DNA of 64,000 bases, taken from contig NZ_CP050022.2 in NCBI RefSeq assembly GCF_011602485.2, forward strand, positions 3,306,001 to 3,370,000, in the 5' to 3' direction. Below, one piece after another: positions 33,513-43,600 of this stretch. The position numbers were made by a program, and so were the translations under genes. The stretch's first letter is position 1. The number at the start of each line of letters is the position of its first letter. Source of the stretch: Bradyrhizobium sp. 1(2017) (GTDB lineage Bacteria > Pseudomonadota > Alphaproteobacteria > Rhizobiales > Xanthobacteraceae). The notes beneath the pieces were generated by a model. It made no database searches, was not told where the DNA came from, and saw nothing but the letters and a program-made list of their open reading frames with translations.

Positions 33513-35030
33513 TCACCTGAAGAAAACGAGCGTGACCAACGCGAAGACCGGCAGCAGGAGGAGGGAGGTCCAGCCCATGTAGCCGAAGAAGCCCGGCATC
33601 GCGATACCACCCGCTCGCGCAATCGCATACACCATGAAATTGGGCGCGTTGCCGATGTAGGAGTTTGCGCCCATGAACACCGCGCCGGCGGAAATTGCGG
33701 CAAGGGTCAGGGCGCCGTTCGTCATCAGATGCTGGGCGTCGCCTCCGGCAAGCTCGAAGAAGACCAGATACGTCGGTGCATTGTCGAGAAAGGATGAGAG
33801 CAGGCCCGTCAACCAGAAATAGGCGGCATTGTTCGGCGTGCCGTCCGCGTTGGTGACCATGTTGACGACGGAGGCAAACGCGCCGGATCGGCCCGCATTC
33901 AGCATCGCAAGTACGGGAATGATGGTGATGAAGATGGCGGCGAACAGCTTTGCCACTTCGATCATTGGACCCCAAGAAAAGCCGTTCGCGTCGTGGTCCT
34001 CCTTCGGCGTGACGGCAAGGGATGCGAACACGACGCCGATCATCACGGCATCGCGCAGGAGATTTTGCACCTGGAGGTGCGTGCCGAGGACGTCGAACCC
34101 GCCGAGGTCTAGCTTGGCGCTCAAGAGGATTGCGGCAACGATGACTCCCATCAGGACGAAGTTGAGGCCGCCGCTGATCCGCAAAGGATTGTCCGGAGTC
34201 GGGTCCGGTTTGACCCGGCCTTCCTTGCGATAAAGATATGCGTCGATGCAAAAGAACAGGGCGAGCAGGATCCAGGCCGCGAACGTGGTCTGGGGAAACA
34301 GATGCGTCGTCGTCCAGAAGAAGTCCACGCCGCGCAGGAATCCCAGAAACAACGGCGGATCTCCCAACGGCGTGAGCGAGCCGCCGATATTCGACACCAG
34401 AAAGATGAAAAAGATGACGACGTGCGCGTTGTGCCGCCGATCGTCATTGGCGCGGATCACCGGCCGGATCATGACCATCGACGCGCCGGTCGTGCCGATG
34501 ATGCTCGCGAGCAGCGTGCCTATGGCGAGCAGGAGCGTGTTCAGAAGCGGAGAGCCGTGAAGATTGCCGCGTACCACGATTCCGCCGGCCACAGTGAACA
34601 AAGCAAGGAGCAGCAGAATGAAGGGGACGTATTCAACCAGCGCGGTATGAACGAGCGCCCGGATGATCGGAAACGGGCCGTACCACATTGCAAACGGCAG
34701 CACGATCAGGGCAGCCCACATTGCGGCAATCTTGCCCTGGTGATGCTCCCAGAAGTGGGGTGCAGCGAGCGGGAATATTGCGATGGACAACAGCATGCCG
34801 GCGAACGGGAGCGCCCATTGCGGGCGAAGGCTCGCCCCGTCGAGCGATGCGGCCAGCGCCGGCGCGGGTGATGCTGCCAGGATTGCGATGGCAAGGAAGA
34901 GCAGGCTTGTAACGAGGGGGGAGCGCCGCCGACAGACCCTGTGCCTGGCGATCTCGGTGCCTCCCCGTCGAAGCGCCGGCGCGACACCGACATAGGCAAC
35001 AACAAGGATGGCGGCGATTTCGCTGAGCAA
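33513..35030 (-). CDS. Na+/H+ antiporter-like permease (NhaD/ArsB-CitMHS fold)
   Basis: This membrane protein of 505 residues has about 12-13 hydrophobic segments, two internal repeats and the helix-break motifs ASIIGTTGASMVMIRP and LDNAPTYLVFFELAGG of the ion-transporter superfamily. A conserved IGGSLTPLGDPPLFLGFL lies between them. It is annotated in many proteobacteria as a sodium:proton antiporter; carboxylate transport is an alternative. The start is TTG 35030 behind GGGGGAAG. The gene stands alone, convergent with nothing, and ends 157 bp from the start of the kinase gene. Confidence 0.85.
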   Translation of the reverse strand: MLSEIAAILVVAYVGVAPALRRGGTEIARHRVCRRRSPLVTSLLFLAIAILAASPAPALAASLDGASLRPQWALPFAGMLLSIAIFPLAAPHFWEHHQGKIAAMWAALIVLPFAMWYGPFPIIRALVHTALVEYVPFILLLLALFTVAGGIVVRGNLHGSPLLNTLLLAIGTLLASIIGTTGASMVMIRPVIRANDDRRHNAHVVIFFIFLVSNIGGSLTPLGDPPLFLGFLRGVDFFWTTTHLFPQTTFAAWILLALFFCIDAYLYRKEGRVKPDPTPDNPLRISGGLNFVLMGVIVAAILLSAKLDLGGFDVLGTHLQVQNLLRDAVMIGVVFASLAVTPKEDHDANGFSWGPMIEVAKLFAAIFITIIPVLAMLNAGRSGAFASVVNMVTNADGTPNNAAYFWLTGLLSSFLDNAPTYLVFFELAGGDAQHLMTNGALTLAAISAGAVFMGANSYIGNAPNFMVYAIARAGGIAMPGFFGYMGWTSLLLLPVFALVTLVFFR

Positions 35031-35134
35031 GACTTCCCCCGAAGATTATCTTTGTGTCAGTTCGTCGCCTGCAGAAGCTTCGTCGCGGCCGAGGTCGCGA
35101 CGAAGCTGCATGCTGATGAGGTCGCGGCAGAACG

Positions 35135-36007
35135 TCAGCGCTGCAGGCGCGCCAGCAGGCTCGACGTGTCCCAGCGCTTGCCGCCCATCTTCTCGACCTC
35201 GGAGTAGAACTGGTCGACCAGTGCGGTCACCGGCAGGTTGGCGCCGTTGCGGCGGGCTTCAGCCAGCGAGATCGAGAGGTCCTTGCGCATCCATTCGACC
35301 GCGAAGCCGAAGTCGTATTTGTCGTCGTTCATGGTCTTGTAGCGGTTTTCCATCTGCCAGGACTGCGCCGCGCCCTTGGAGATGGTCTCGATCACCGCGG
35401 CGACGTCGAGGCCGCTCTTCTTGGCGAAGTGGATACCCTCGGAGAGACCCTGCACCAGTCCGGCGATGCAGATCTGGTTGACCATCTTGGTCAGCTGGCC
35501 GCTTCCGGCGGGCCCGAGCAGTTTGCACATCCGCGCATAGGCGCCGGTGATGATCGGCTCGGCGCCGGAATAGGCGTCCTGCGCGCCGCCGCACATCACC
35601 GTCAGCACGCCGTTCTCGGCGCCGGCCTGGCCGCCGGAGACCGGGGCGTCGACGAACTTGAAGCCGGCCTTGGTCGCGGCCGCATCGAGCTCGCGCGCGA
35701 CCTCGGCCGAGGCGGTGGTGTGGTCGACGAAGGTCGCACCCTTCTTCATGCCGGCAAACGCGCCGTCGGGGCCGATCGTGACCGCGCGTAGGTCGTTGTC
35801 GTTGCCGACGCAGCACATCACAAAATCCTGGCCTTCGGCAGCGGCCTTCGGGGTCGGTGCGGTCTTGCCGCCGAACTTGTCCGCCCACTCCTTCGCCTTG
35901 GCCGCGGTGCGGTTGTAGACGGTGACCTCATGGCCCCCTTTTTTCGCGAGGTGTCCGGCCATGGGGAAGCCCATCACGCCGAGACCGAGGAAAGCGACTT
36001 TAGCCAT
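35135..36007 (-). CDS. NAD(P)-dependent beta-hydroxyacid dehydrogenase (3-hydroxyisobutyrate dehydrogenase family)
   Basis: This protein of 290 residues has the N-terminal Rossmann motif FLGLGVMGFPMAGHL. The substrate-binding signature is near FVDAPVSGGQAGAENG, and the catalytic lysine lies in GSGQLTKMVNQ. An all-alpha C-terminal domain follows. It oxidises a beta-hydroxy acid such as 3-hydroxyisobutyrate or tartronate semialdehyde; the sequence alone does not decide which. It starts at ATG 36007 and is divergent from the VOC gene (183-bp gap). Confidence 0.92.
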   Translation of the reverse strand: MAKVAFLGLGVMGFPMAGHLAKKGGHEVTVYNRTAAKAKEWADKFGGKTAPTPKAAAEGQDFVMCCVGNDNDLRAVTIGPDGAFAGMKKGATFVDHTTASAEVARELDAAATKAGFKFVDAPVSGGQAGAENGVLTVMCGGAQDAYSGAEPIITGAYARMCKLLGPAGSGQLTKMVNQICIAGLVQGLSEGIHFAKKSGLDVAAVIETISKGAAQSWQMENRYKTMNDDKYDFGFAVEWMRKDLSISLAEARRNGANLPVTALVDQFYSEVEKMGGKRWDTSSLLARLQR

Positions 36008-36190
36008 GTATGGTACCTTGTCCGTAGTTGGGTTTTACGGTTCTTGCCGGGCGAGCAGGACGCCTGGTTCCGCCTGGGCGGCGGGTTGGGGCGCACCATA
36101 AACCCTTGAGGCCGGAGGGCAACGGCTTCGTTTGGCGGCCCCCTGTGCTAGGATGGCGGACCTCAAGAACCAAAAAAAGGGAGCGAAGAC

Positions 36191-36631
36191 ATGAGCGTGG
36201 GTGTGAGCGTGGGCGTGCTCGATCATTTCAACATCCGGACCCGGAAACTGGCCGAGACGGTCCGCTTCTACGAGGACGTGCTGGGCCTGGAAAATGGTGC
36301 CCGGCCGAATTTCGCGTTCCCGGGTGCCTGGATGTACAGCGAGGGCAGGCCGGTGGTGCATCTCGTCGATATTTCGCCGACCGAAGAGCCACAAAAGCCG
36401 GATTCCGGCGTTGTCCACCATGTCGCCTTCGTCAGTCGCGGCTTTGACGGCATGAAGCAGCGGCTGACCTCCAAGGGGATGAAGTTCGACTCCCGCCAGG
36501 TGCCGGGCGGCGACCTCTGGCAGATCTTCGTCCACGACCCCAACGGGGTCATGATCGAGCTGAACTACGAGGCTGCCCTGGAGCAGGGGGCGGCGCCCGC
36601 CGAGATGGCTGACGATATCGGCAGGCAGTAG
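36191..36631 (+). CDS. VOC-superfamily (glyoxalase I-like) protein
   Basis: This metal-dependent beta-alpha-beta-beta-beta protein of 146 residues carries both VOC half-sites: DHFNIRTRKLAETVRFYEDV at the start, and HHVAFVSRGFDGM with DLWQIFVHDPNGVMIELNYE in the second half. The His and Glu in these motifs would hold a divalent metal. Substrate is unknown; family members include glyoxalases, dioxygenases and resistance proteins. It has a GAGCGA purine run upstream of ATG 36191. Confidence 0.88.
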   Translation: MSVGVSVGVLDHFNIRTRKLAETVRFYEDVLGLENGARPNFAFPGAWMYSEGRPVVHLVDISPTEEPQKPDSGVVHHVAFVSRGFDGMKQRLTSKGMKFDSRQVPGGDLWQIFVHDPNGVMIELNYEAALEQGAAPAEMADDIGRQ

Positions 36632-36673
36632 CCTTTTGGGCGTTTCCGCTCTAATGGGGCATTCTCAAGCCTT

Positions 36674-36720
36674 GAGCATGATCTCCGGAAAACCGCTCTA
36701 CACTTTTCCGGATCATGCTC
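36674..36720. repeat. Palindromic intergenic repeat (GAGCATGAT...ATCATGCTC)
   Basis: The arms GAGCATGATC (36674-36683) and GATCATGCTC (36711-36720) enclose inner complementary CCGGAAAA/TTTTCCGG. I know this as a dispersed palindromic repeat in Rhizobiales genomes. A partial copy, GCATGATCCGGA, lies just after dusA near 30900. It sits in the leader between the VOC gene and mrp. Confidence 0.8.
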
Positions 36721-36737
36721 CGTTCAGGAGATGCGCT

Positions 36738-37874
36738 TTGAGCGTGACGCAGCAACAGGTTCTCGACAGCCTCGGCCGGATCAAGTCGCCGCGCGGGGTC
36801 GCGCTCACCAATGCCAATGTGCTGAGCGGGATCAGCGCCTCCGACGGCAAGGTGTTCTTCTCGATCAATGTCGATGCCGCCGAGGCGCGGGCCTGGGAGT
36901 CCATCCGGGCCGAAGCGGAAGCCGCCGTGCGCGCCATTCCCGGCGTTACCACCGTGATGGTTGCGCTCACCGCCGAGCGCAAGCCGGGCTCCGCGCCGCC
37001 GCCACCCCCACAGCCGAGCCGCGGCACGCCCGGCGTGCAGCCGGCCCATGCCCACAAGCCGCCGCAGGGCGGCGGCTCGCCGATGGCACGGCAGTCGGAG
37101 ATCCCCGGCGTCGCCGCCGTGATCGCGGTCGCCTCGGGCAAGGGCGGGGTGGGCAAGTCGACCACCGCGCTCAATCTGGCGCTGGGCCTGCGCGACCTCG
37201 GCCTCAAGGTCGGGCTGCTCGATGCCGACATTTACGGCCCCTCGGTGCCGCGACTGACCGGCCTGCACGACAAGCCCGAGCTGAACAACGAGCGAAAAAT
37301 GATTCCGCTCCGGCGCTTCGGTCTCGCCATCATGTCGATCGGCTTCCTGGTGGAGGAGGAGACCGCGATGATCTGGCGCGGTCCCATGGTGATGTCGGCG
37401 GTGACGCAGATGCTGCGCGACGTCGAATGGGGCAAGCTCGACGTGCTGGTGGTCGACATGCCGCCGGGGACGGGCGATGCCCAGCTCACGCTGGCGCAGA
37501 ACGTGCCGCTGAAGGGTGCCGTGATCGTCTCGACCCCGCAGGACCTGTCCCTGATCGACGCGAGGCGGGGGCTTGCCATGTTCAGCAAGGTCAACGTGCC
37601 GGTGCTCGGCATCGTCGAGAACATGAGCTACTTCCAGTGCCCGCATTGCGGCACCAAGTCGGACATTTTCGGGCATGGCGGAGCGCGGCATGAGGCCGAG
37701 AAGCTCGGAGTACGGTTCCTGGGCGAGATCCCCCTGCACATGGCGATTCGCGCCACGTCGGATGCCGGCAATCCCGTGGTGGACAGCGAGCCGGACGGAC
37801 CTCATGCGGCGATCTACCGCGCCATTGCAGGCCAGGTCCGGGACCAGCTCAAGGGTGCCGTCGCCACGGCCTGA
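36738..37874 (+). CDS. mrp: Mrp/ApbC (NBP35-type) iron-sulfur cluster carrier ATPase
   Basis: This protein of 378 residues has an N-terminal DUF59/MIP18-like domain (about 1-90), a Pro-rich linker, and a P-loop ATPase domain. The Walker A variant is ASGKGGVGKST, and the Mrp signature lies near WGKLDVLVVDMPPGTGD. A CxxC pair that carries the cluster is in YFQCPHCGTKSD. I chose TTG 36738 because CAGGAG sits 7 bases before it; the frame extends to ATG 36636, but that stretch runs across the palindromic repeat. It transfers Fe-S clusters to apoproteins. Confidence 0.92.
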   Translation: MSVTQQQVLDSLGRIKSPRGVALTNANVLSGISASDGKVFFSINVDAAEARAWESIRAEAEAAVRAIPGVTTVMVALTAERKPGSAPPPPPQPSRGTPGVQPAHAHKPPQGGGSPMARQSEIPGVAAVIAVASGKGGVGKSTTALNLALGLRDLGLKVGLLDADIYGPSVPRLTGLHDKPELNNERKMIPLRRFGLAIMSIGFLVEEETAMIWRGPMVMSAVTQMLRDVEWGKLDVLVVDMPPGTGDAQLTLAQNVPLKGAVIVSTPQDLSLIDARRGLAMFSKVNVPVLGIVENMSYFQCPHCGTKSDIFGHGGARHEAEKLGVRFLGEIPLHMAIRATSDAGNPVVDSEPDGPHAAIYRAIAGQVRDQLKGAVATA

Positions 37875-38047
37875 ACCGGCCGCCACGGCATGCGCTCGGG
37901 CATGCGACTTTTGTAGCGCCCCGTCATGCCATTGTCGCGTTCCGCAGGCGGGGCTTCCGTGGTAAAGGCCCACGGCAGTCAAGCCCCTTCGGTTCGACGC
38001 GGCCTGAACGCGTCGCCGGAATGCGCGGCGGCAAGAAGAGAAGTTAA

Positions 38048-39169
<1,122 letters not shown>

Positions 39170-39195
39170 TCGACGGCTTAAGTCGTATGATCAAT

Positions 39196-39229
39196 AGCCC
39201 GGCCTCCCTAGGAGGCCGGGCTTTTTCTT
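39196..39229 (+). terminator. Rho-independent terminator between the two DctP genes
   Basis: The stem AGCCCGGCCTCC / GGAGGCCGGGCT (39196-39222) is followed by a T-rich tail (TTTTTCTTT). It lies 26 bases after the first DctP stop, so the two paralogues are probably separate transcripts. Confidence 0.9.
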
Positions 39230-39333
39230 TGCCGCAGTGGCAATCAAGATGGCTTTCGGCCCCGCGATGTTCCATGCTGCCTCCAAGCCTCGACAAGAAG
39301 GCTCCACAATCACATTCATCAGGGTAGGAAATC

Positions 39334-40422
39334 ATGAAGAGAAGAGACTTCATCAAGGTCACAGGACTTGGTGCGGCAGGTGCCGCCACGCTCGCGGCAC
39401 CCGCGATCGCGCAGTCGATGCCGGAAATCAAATGGCGTATGCCGACGAGCTGGCCGAAATCGCTCGATACGCTGTTTGGCGGCGCTGAGATGATGTGCAA
39501 GATGGTCGCGGAAGCGACCGACAACAAATTCCAGATCCAGATCTTCGCCGCCGGCGAGATCGTGCCGGGTCTCCAGGTGCTCGACGCCGTGCAGAACGGC
39601 ACCTGCGAGATCGGCCACACCGCGTCCTACTATTATTTCGGCAAGGACCCGACCTTCACCTTTGGCTCGGCGGTGCCGTTCGGTCCCAACATGCGCATCA
39701 ACCAGGCCTGGTACATGCTGGGCGGCGGACGCGACGTCTTGAACGAGTTCTACAAGAGCTACAACGTCATCTCGCTGCTCGCGGGCAACACCGGCTGCCA
39801 GATGGGCGGCTGGTTCAGGAAAGAGGTCAACACGCCCGACGACCTCAAGGGCATGAAGTTCCGCGTCGGCGGCTTTGCCGGTCGCGTGCTCCAGAAGCTC
39901 GGCGTGGTGCCGCAACAGCTCGCCGGCGGCGATATCTATCCGGCGCTGGAGAAGGGCACCATCGACGCCGCCGAATGGGTCGGCCCCTATGACGACGAGA
40001 AGCTCGGCTTCTACAAGATCGCGCCGCACTATTACTACCCGGGCTGGTGGGAAGGCGGGCCGATGCTGATGGCCTTCGTCAATCTCGACAAGTGGAACGC
40101 GCTGCCGAAATATTACCAGAGCGTGCTGGAGCAGGCCGGCCACTACGCCAACAACTACATGATGGCGCGCTACGACAACGCCAACCCGCTGGCGATGAAG
40201 AAGCTGCTCGCGGGCGGCACCAAGCTGCACGCCTTCTCGCCCTCGATCATGGATGCCTGTTTCAAGGCCGCCAAGGAGCTGCACGCCGAAGTCGGTGCAA
40301 GCAACCCCAACTTCAAGAAGGTCCACGACTCTCTCGCCAAGTTCACGAGCGACGGCTACGCCTGGTTCCAGGTGGCCGAAGTCGGCTACGACATCTTCAT
40401 GGCGCGGCGCTCGCAGAGCTGA
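39334..40422 (+). CDS. TRAP transporter substrate-binding protein DctP, copy 2, Tat-exported
   Basis: This protein of 362 residues has a Tat signal MKRRDFIKVTGLGAAGAATL. It is nearly collinear with copy 1: both have [47 protein letters not shown] and YYYPG.WEGGP, but the ligand-proximal positions differ. The pair may therefore have different affinities. A strong terminator follows at 40442. It presumably feeds the same DctQM permease as copy 1. Confidence 0.92.
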   Translation: MKRRDFIKVTGLGAAGAATLAAPAIAQSMPEIKWRMPTSWPKSLDTLFGGAEMMCKMVAEATDNKFQIQIFAAGEIVPGLQVLDAVQNGTCEIGHTASYYYFGKDPTFTFGSAVPFGPNMRINQAWYMLGGGRDVLNEFYKSYNVISLLAGNTGCQMGGWFRKEVNTPDDLKGMKFRVGGFAGRVLQKLGVVPQQLAGGDIYPALEKGTIDAAEWVGPYDDEKLGFYKIAPHYYYPGWWEGGPMLMAFVNLDKWNALPKYYQSVLEQAGHYANNYMMARYDNANPLAMKKLLAGGTKLHAFSPSIMDACFKAAKELHAEVGASNPNFKKVHDSLAKFTSDGYAWFQVAEVGYDIFMARRSQS

Positions 40423-40887
40423 TCACGCCATCCGTAGCCTGCAACGCCCCGGAGCGCAGCTTCCGGGGCGTTGTCGTTTTCAGCGCGGCGGAAAGGGCCT
40501 CCAAACAAAAACATCGAAAACAACCCCATGCACAGTAGACGAGGACAAGATTTTCAATGACTTGAAGGCATGCCGCCAATGGCTACGGAATTGCCGAATC
40601 CCCTTGACGCGTCGGGCAAAACAGTGGCAGAATTCCAGGATCGCATAATCCGAATTCTGCGACGGCGAGGATCTCGGGCCCTGAGGAGCTTCAACCCCGA
40701 CGTCGCTCAGAGCGCGCAGCGCAAGGCATGGTCGTCGTCGACCGCCAGCCAATCGACCGCGACCAATTGGCCGAGCTCAGAGCGGCTTTTTGGGAAGCAC
40801 TGGAACGAACCAGGCTAGCCGCGGCAGCCGATCTTCCGTTCCCGCCAAAGGTTCGCTAACGGCGGTGTCCGAGCGCAGAGAGAACCG
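40423..40887. other. Gap after the DctP genes; no confident gene
   Basis: This stretch of 465 bases contains the terminator described separately. In the middle is a plausible coding-like stretch (ELPNPLDASGKTVAEFQ in one frame, then PIDRDQLAELRAAFWEALER in another, ending at the TAA near 40859). Two frames with protein-like composition next to each other suggest a decayed or frameshifted small gene, but no family is recognised, so I do not call it. Confidence 0.4.
40442..40480 (+). terminator. Rho-independent terminator of the second DctP gene
   Basis: The stem CAACGCCCCGGA / TCCGGGGCGTTG is followed by a T-rich tail (TCGTTTTC). It lies 20 bases after the stop of the second DctP gene. Confidence 0.85.
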
Positions 40888-41097
40888 TCAGCGAACGACG
40901 CCTGCCGCGTCTTTCGCGCGTGGCACGAGCCAATCGAGACTGAGCAGGGCGGCTTCGACGATAACGAAAGCGACAATGCCGCCGAGCCAGCCGAAAAAGA
41001 CAATCGAAAAGGTGCCGATCAAGATGGCGCAAAAGACGTCGGCGAGCACCTTGCAGATGCGGAAGTCCTGGTCTTCGCCAGATGGAAAGTACGACAT
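40888..41097 (-). CDS. Small inner-membrane protein, unknown function
   Basis: This 69-residue protein begins MSYFPSGEDQDFRI. A long hydrophobic stretch (about residues 18-50) then makes one or two membrane helices, and a short basic tail follows. ATG 41097 has a GGAGAAG site just upstream; a longer frame exists but its extra residues look untranslated. The gene stands alone on the minus strand between the TRAP genes and the two-component genes. No family is recognised. Confidence 0.6.
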   Translation of the reverse strand: MSYFPSGEDQDFRICKVLADVFCAILIGTFSIVFFGWLGGIVAFVIVEAALLSLDWLVPRAKDAAGVVR

Positions 41098-41429
41098 TGG
41101 GCTTCTCCAGCAATGATCCTGAGGCTTGGATTCAAACGACGAGTAGAAGCTTGTGTTCCCCGGTCGACGCTTCGGCTGCAATGAGGATGTGGTCGTTACT
41201 CGTTGTAAGGCTGGCCGTCCGGGCCAACGCCGTCAAGACGAAGCAGCGCCGCGTTGCTCGGTCGGGACGTTTTAGCTTTGCGGGTTTCTTGCGCGGCGCA
41301 GGCTTACACGGACCTGATTAGGAGAGGCGATCCAGTGCTTTTTCGCTGGCCGCGGCGCCCCGAATGCTGGAAAAGAACGCAGATGCGGCGCGAGCCGTGG
41401 GGTGACCCGGAACATCCGGCGGGATTACG
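41098..41429. other. Divergent intergenic region of the small membrane protein and the response regulator
   Basis: This stretch of 332 bases must carry the promoters of both flanking genes. No further gene, repeat or clear binding site could be supported. Confidence 0.45.
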
Positions 41430-42104
41430 ATGCGGCTGCTGATCGTCGAGGACAATGCGGAGCTGTCGCGGCTCGTGGCCGGCGGGCTGGCGGCGGCCGG
41501 CTATGAGAGCGATGTCGTCGGCAGTGCGGCCGAGGCGCGCGAGGCAGTGAACAGCGTTAGCTATGCCGCGATGGTCCTCGACCTCGGCCTGCCCGACGGC
41601 GACGGCCTGTCGGTCCTGCGTGAGCTGCGCCACCAGATGGAACCGTTGCCGGTGCTCGTGCTGACCGCGCGCGGCGGCTTGCAGGATCGCGTCACCGGCT
41701 TGCGGAGCGGTGCCGACGATTATCTGGCGAAGCCGTTCGCCATGGAGGAGCTGGTGGCGCGGCTGGAGGCCATCCTGCGTCGGCCGGGTCAGCTGCTCGG
41801 ACGCTCGCTCAGTCTCGCCAACCTCGTCTACGATACCGAGAGCCGCCAGATCTTCGTCGACGACCAGCCGCGCGTCATCTCCGCACGGGAGACCTCGGTG
41901 CTGGAGATCCTGTTGCGCCGGCAGGGGCGGGTGGTGCCGAAGAAGAACGTCGAGGACCACATCTTCGGGCTCGAAGGCGAGGTCGCCTCCAACGCGGTCG
42001 AGGTCTACGTCTCGCGGCTGCGCAAGCAGCTCATCGAGCACGGCGCGAAGGTGGTGATCCACACCATCCGCGGCGTCGGCTACCTCATGGCCGAGGAAAA
42101 ATAG
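41430..42104 (+). CDS. OmpR/PhoB-family response regulator (TctD/QseB-like)
   Basis: This protein of 224 residues has a receiver domain with phosphoacceptor Asp in VLDLGLPDGDGL (near residue 51) and the conserved Lys in DDYLAKPF. A winged-helix trans_reg domain has the recognition region NAVEVYVSRLRKQL. It is followed at once (1-base gap) by its kinase. It lies between the DctP proteins and DctM/DctQ and probably controls that uptake system, as TctED does for tricarboxylate importers; that link is by position only. Confidence 0.92.
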   Translation: MRLLIVEDNAELSRLVAGGLAAAGYESDVVGSAAEAREAVNSVSYAAMVLDLGLPDGDGLSVLRELRHQMEPLPVLVLTARGGLQDRVTGLRSGADDYLAKPFAMEELVARLEAILRRPGQLLGRSLSLANLVYDTESRQIFVDDQPRVISARETSVLEILLRRQGRVVPKKNVEDHIFGLEGEVASNAVEVYVSRLRKQLIEHGAKVVIHTIRGVGYLMAEEK

Positions 42105-42105
42105 C

Positions 42106-43509
42106 GTGGCTCTCGGCCGCCATGCCGGATCGTTCGCGTCCAAATCGCTGATCTGGCGGATCGTCTTCCTGCACATCGTGGCGGTCGCGATGGTCGCGAT
42201 CGTCCTGCCGCTGGTGCTGTTCTGGCTGCTCAATTCCGAGATCGACCAGTTGCACCGCGACGGCATGCGCGCCCAGGCCGAGGTGCTGGCGGAGCGCATC
42301 GTCCTCCAGCCGGACGGCTCGCTGACGTTCAACCTGCCCGACAGCCTGCGCGGACTCTATTCGGACGCTTACGGCCGCTATCAATACGACATTCGCGACG
42401 ACGAAGGCCGGTTGCTGTTTTCCTCGCATCGGCGGCCCGGCGCCGCGGCGCGTCGGCCCTCCGAGACGATTTCCGGCGCCAGCGTCACCCGGATCATCGA
42501 CGGCAAGCCGGTGCGTGTCCAGGTCGCCGAAGATCTCGCGCACCGCGACGTCATCATCGACGACATCGTCTCGAACTTCTTCCGGCGGGTCGGGTGGATC
42601 ACCATCCCGATCCTGCTGGTCCTGCTCGCCACCGACATCATCATCTTCCGCCGCGCGATCGCGCCGCTGTGGAAGGCCTCCGAGGAGGCCAGCAATATCG
42701 GCCCGGCGCGCACCCACATCCGCCTGCCGACGAAGCAGATCCCGCGCGAGATCATGCCGCTCGTCACCGCCGTCAACCAGGCGCTCGACCGGCTCGAGGA
42801 CGGATTTCGGGTACAGCGGCAGTTCACGGCCGACGCCGCGCATCAATTGCGCACGCCCCTCACGATCCTGCGCACGCGGATCGAGACGCTTGGCGACGGC
42901 GCAGCCCGGCGGGCGCTGCTAGCCGACATCGAAGCCATGAGCCGCATCGTCGCCCAGCTGCTGGAGATCGCCGAGCTCGACACGCTGGTGCTCGATCCCG
43001 GTGAGACCGCGGACGTGCACGCCGTTTGCGCCGAGGTGGTCGGCGCGATCGCGCCGCTCGCGATCGCGCAGCACAAGGAGATCGCATTGAAGGGCACAGA
43101 CGGGCCGGTCATGATCCACGGCAATTCGGCGATGCTCCAGCGCGCCATCTTCAACCTTGCCGAAAACGCCATCAAGTTCACGGCGAGGGACACCGCCGTC
43201 GAGGTCGAAGTGGGGGAGGACGGATCGGTGCGGGTACGCGATTGCGGTCCTGGTGTCGCCGAGGCCGAGCGCGAGCTGATCTTCCAGCGCTTCTGGCGCC
43301 GCGACCGCCAGCGCAGCGACGGCGCGGGCCTGGGGCTCTCGATCGTGCGCGCCGTCGCGGACGATCATGCGGCGACCGTGGCGGTGGAGAACCTTCCCGG
43401 GGGCGGCGCGGAGTTCACGCTGCGATTTCGGCCGGCGCATCCGGCGACCTCTTCACCCTCTCCACTTGTAGGAGAGGGTGGCGCGCCGCGATGGCGGCGA
43501 GCCCGGTGA
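42106..43509 (+). CDS. Sensor histidine kinase (TctE/QseC-like), partner of the upstream regulator
   Basis: This protein of 467 residues has an N-terminal membrane helix (about 20-45), a periplasmic sensor domain (about 46-155, 2CSK_N-like), a second helix (about 165-185), a HisKA domain (FTADAAHQLRTPLTIL) and a HATPase domain (NLAENAIKFTA, VRDCGPGV, DGAGLGLSIVRAVADDH). It starts at GTG 42106, one base after the regulator. The last 20 or so residues are encoded by a dispersed repeat (see the repeat at 43455), so the original stop was probably lost. It probably senses a carboxylate, given the TRAP neighbourhood. Confidence 0.9.
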   Translation: MALGRHAGSFASKSLIWRIVFLHIVAVAMVAIVLPLVLFWLLNSEIDQLHRDGMRAQAEVLAERIVLQPDGSLTFNLPDSLRGLYSDAYGRYQYDIRDDEGRLLFSSHRRPGAAARRPSETISGASVTRIIDGKPVRVQVAEDLAHRDVIIDDIVSNFFRRVGWITIPILLVLLATDIIIFRRAIAPLWKASEEASNIGPARTHIRLPTKQIPREIMPLVTAVNQALDRLEDGFRVQRQFTADAAHQLRTPLTILRTRIETLGDGAARRALLADIEAMSRIVAQLLEIAELDTLVLDPGETADVHAVCAEVVGAIAPLAIAQHKEIALKGTDGPVMIHGNSAMLQRAIFNLAENAIKFTARDTAVEVEVGEDGSVRVRDCGPGVAEAERELIFQRFWRRDRQRSDGAGLGLSIVRAVADDHAATVAVENLPGGGAEFTLRFRPAHPATSSPSPLVGEGGAPRWRRAR

Positions 43510-43600
43510 GAAGTCCTTCTCCGCGCCTTCGACTCTGCGGAGATACCCCATCCGGCGCGCTAAGCGCGCCACTTTCTTCACAAGGGGAGAAGAAAGCTCA
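43455..43600. repeat. Dispersed repeat with CACCCTCTCC/GGAGAGGGTG hairpin overrunning the kinase 3' end
   Basis: The inverted arms (43455-43464 and 43471-43480) and the following boxes (GATACCCCATCCGGCGCGCT, then CAAGGGGAGAAG) are of a type repeated many times in Bradyrhizobium genomes, usually between convergent genes. Here it separates the kinase gene from dctM on the other strand and supplies the C-terminal tail of the kinase. Confidence 0.65.
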
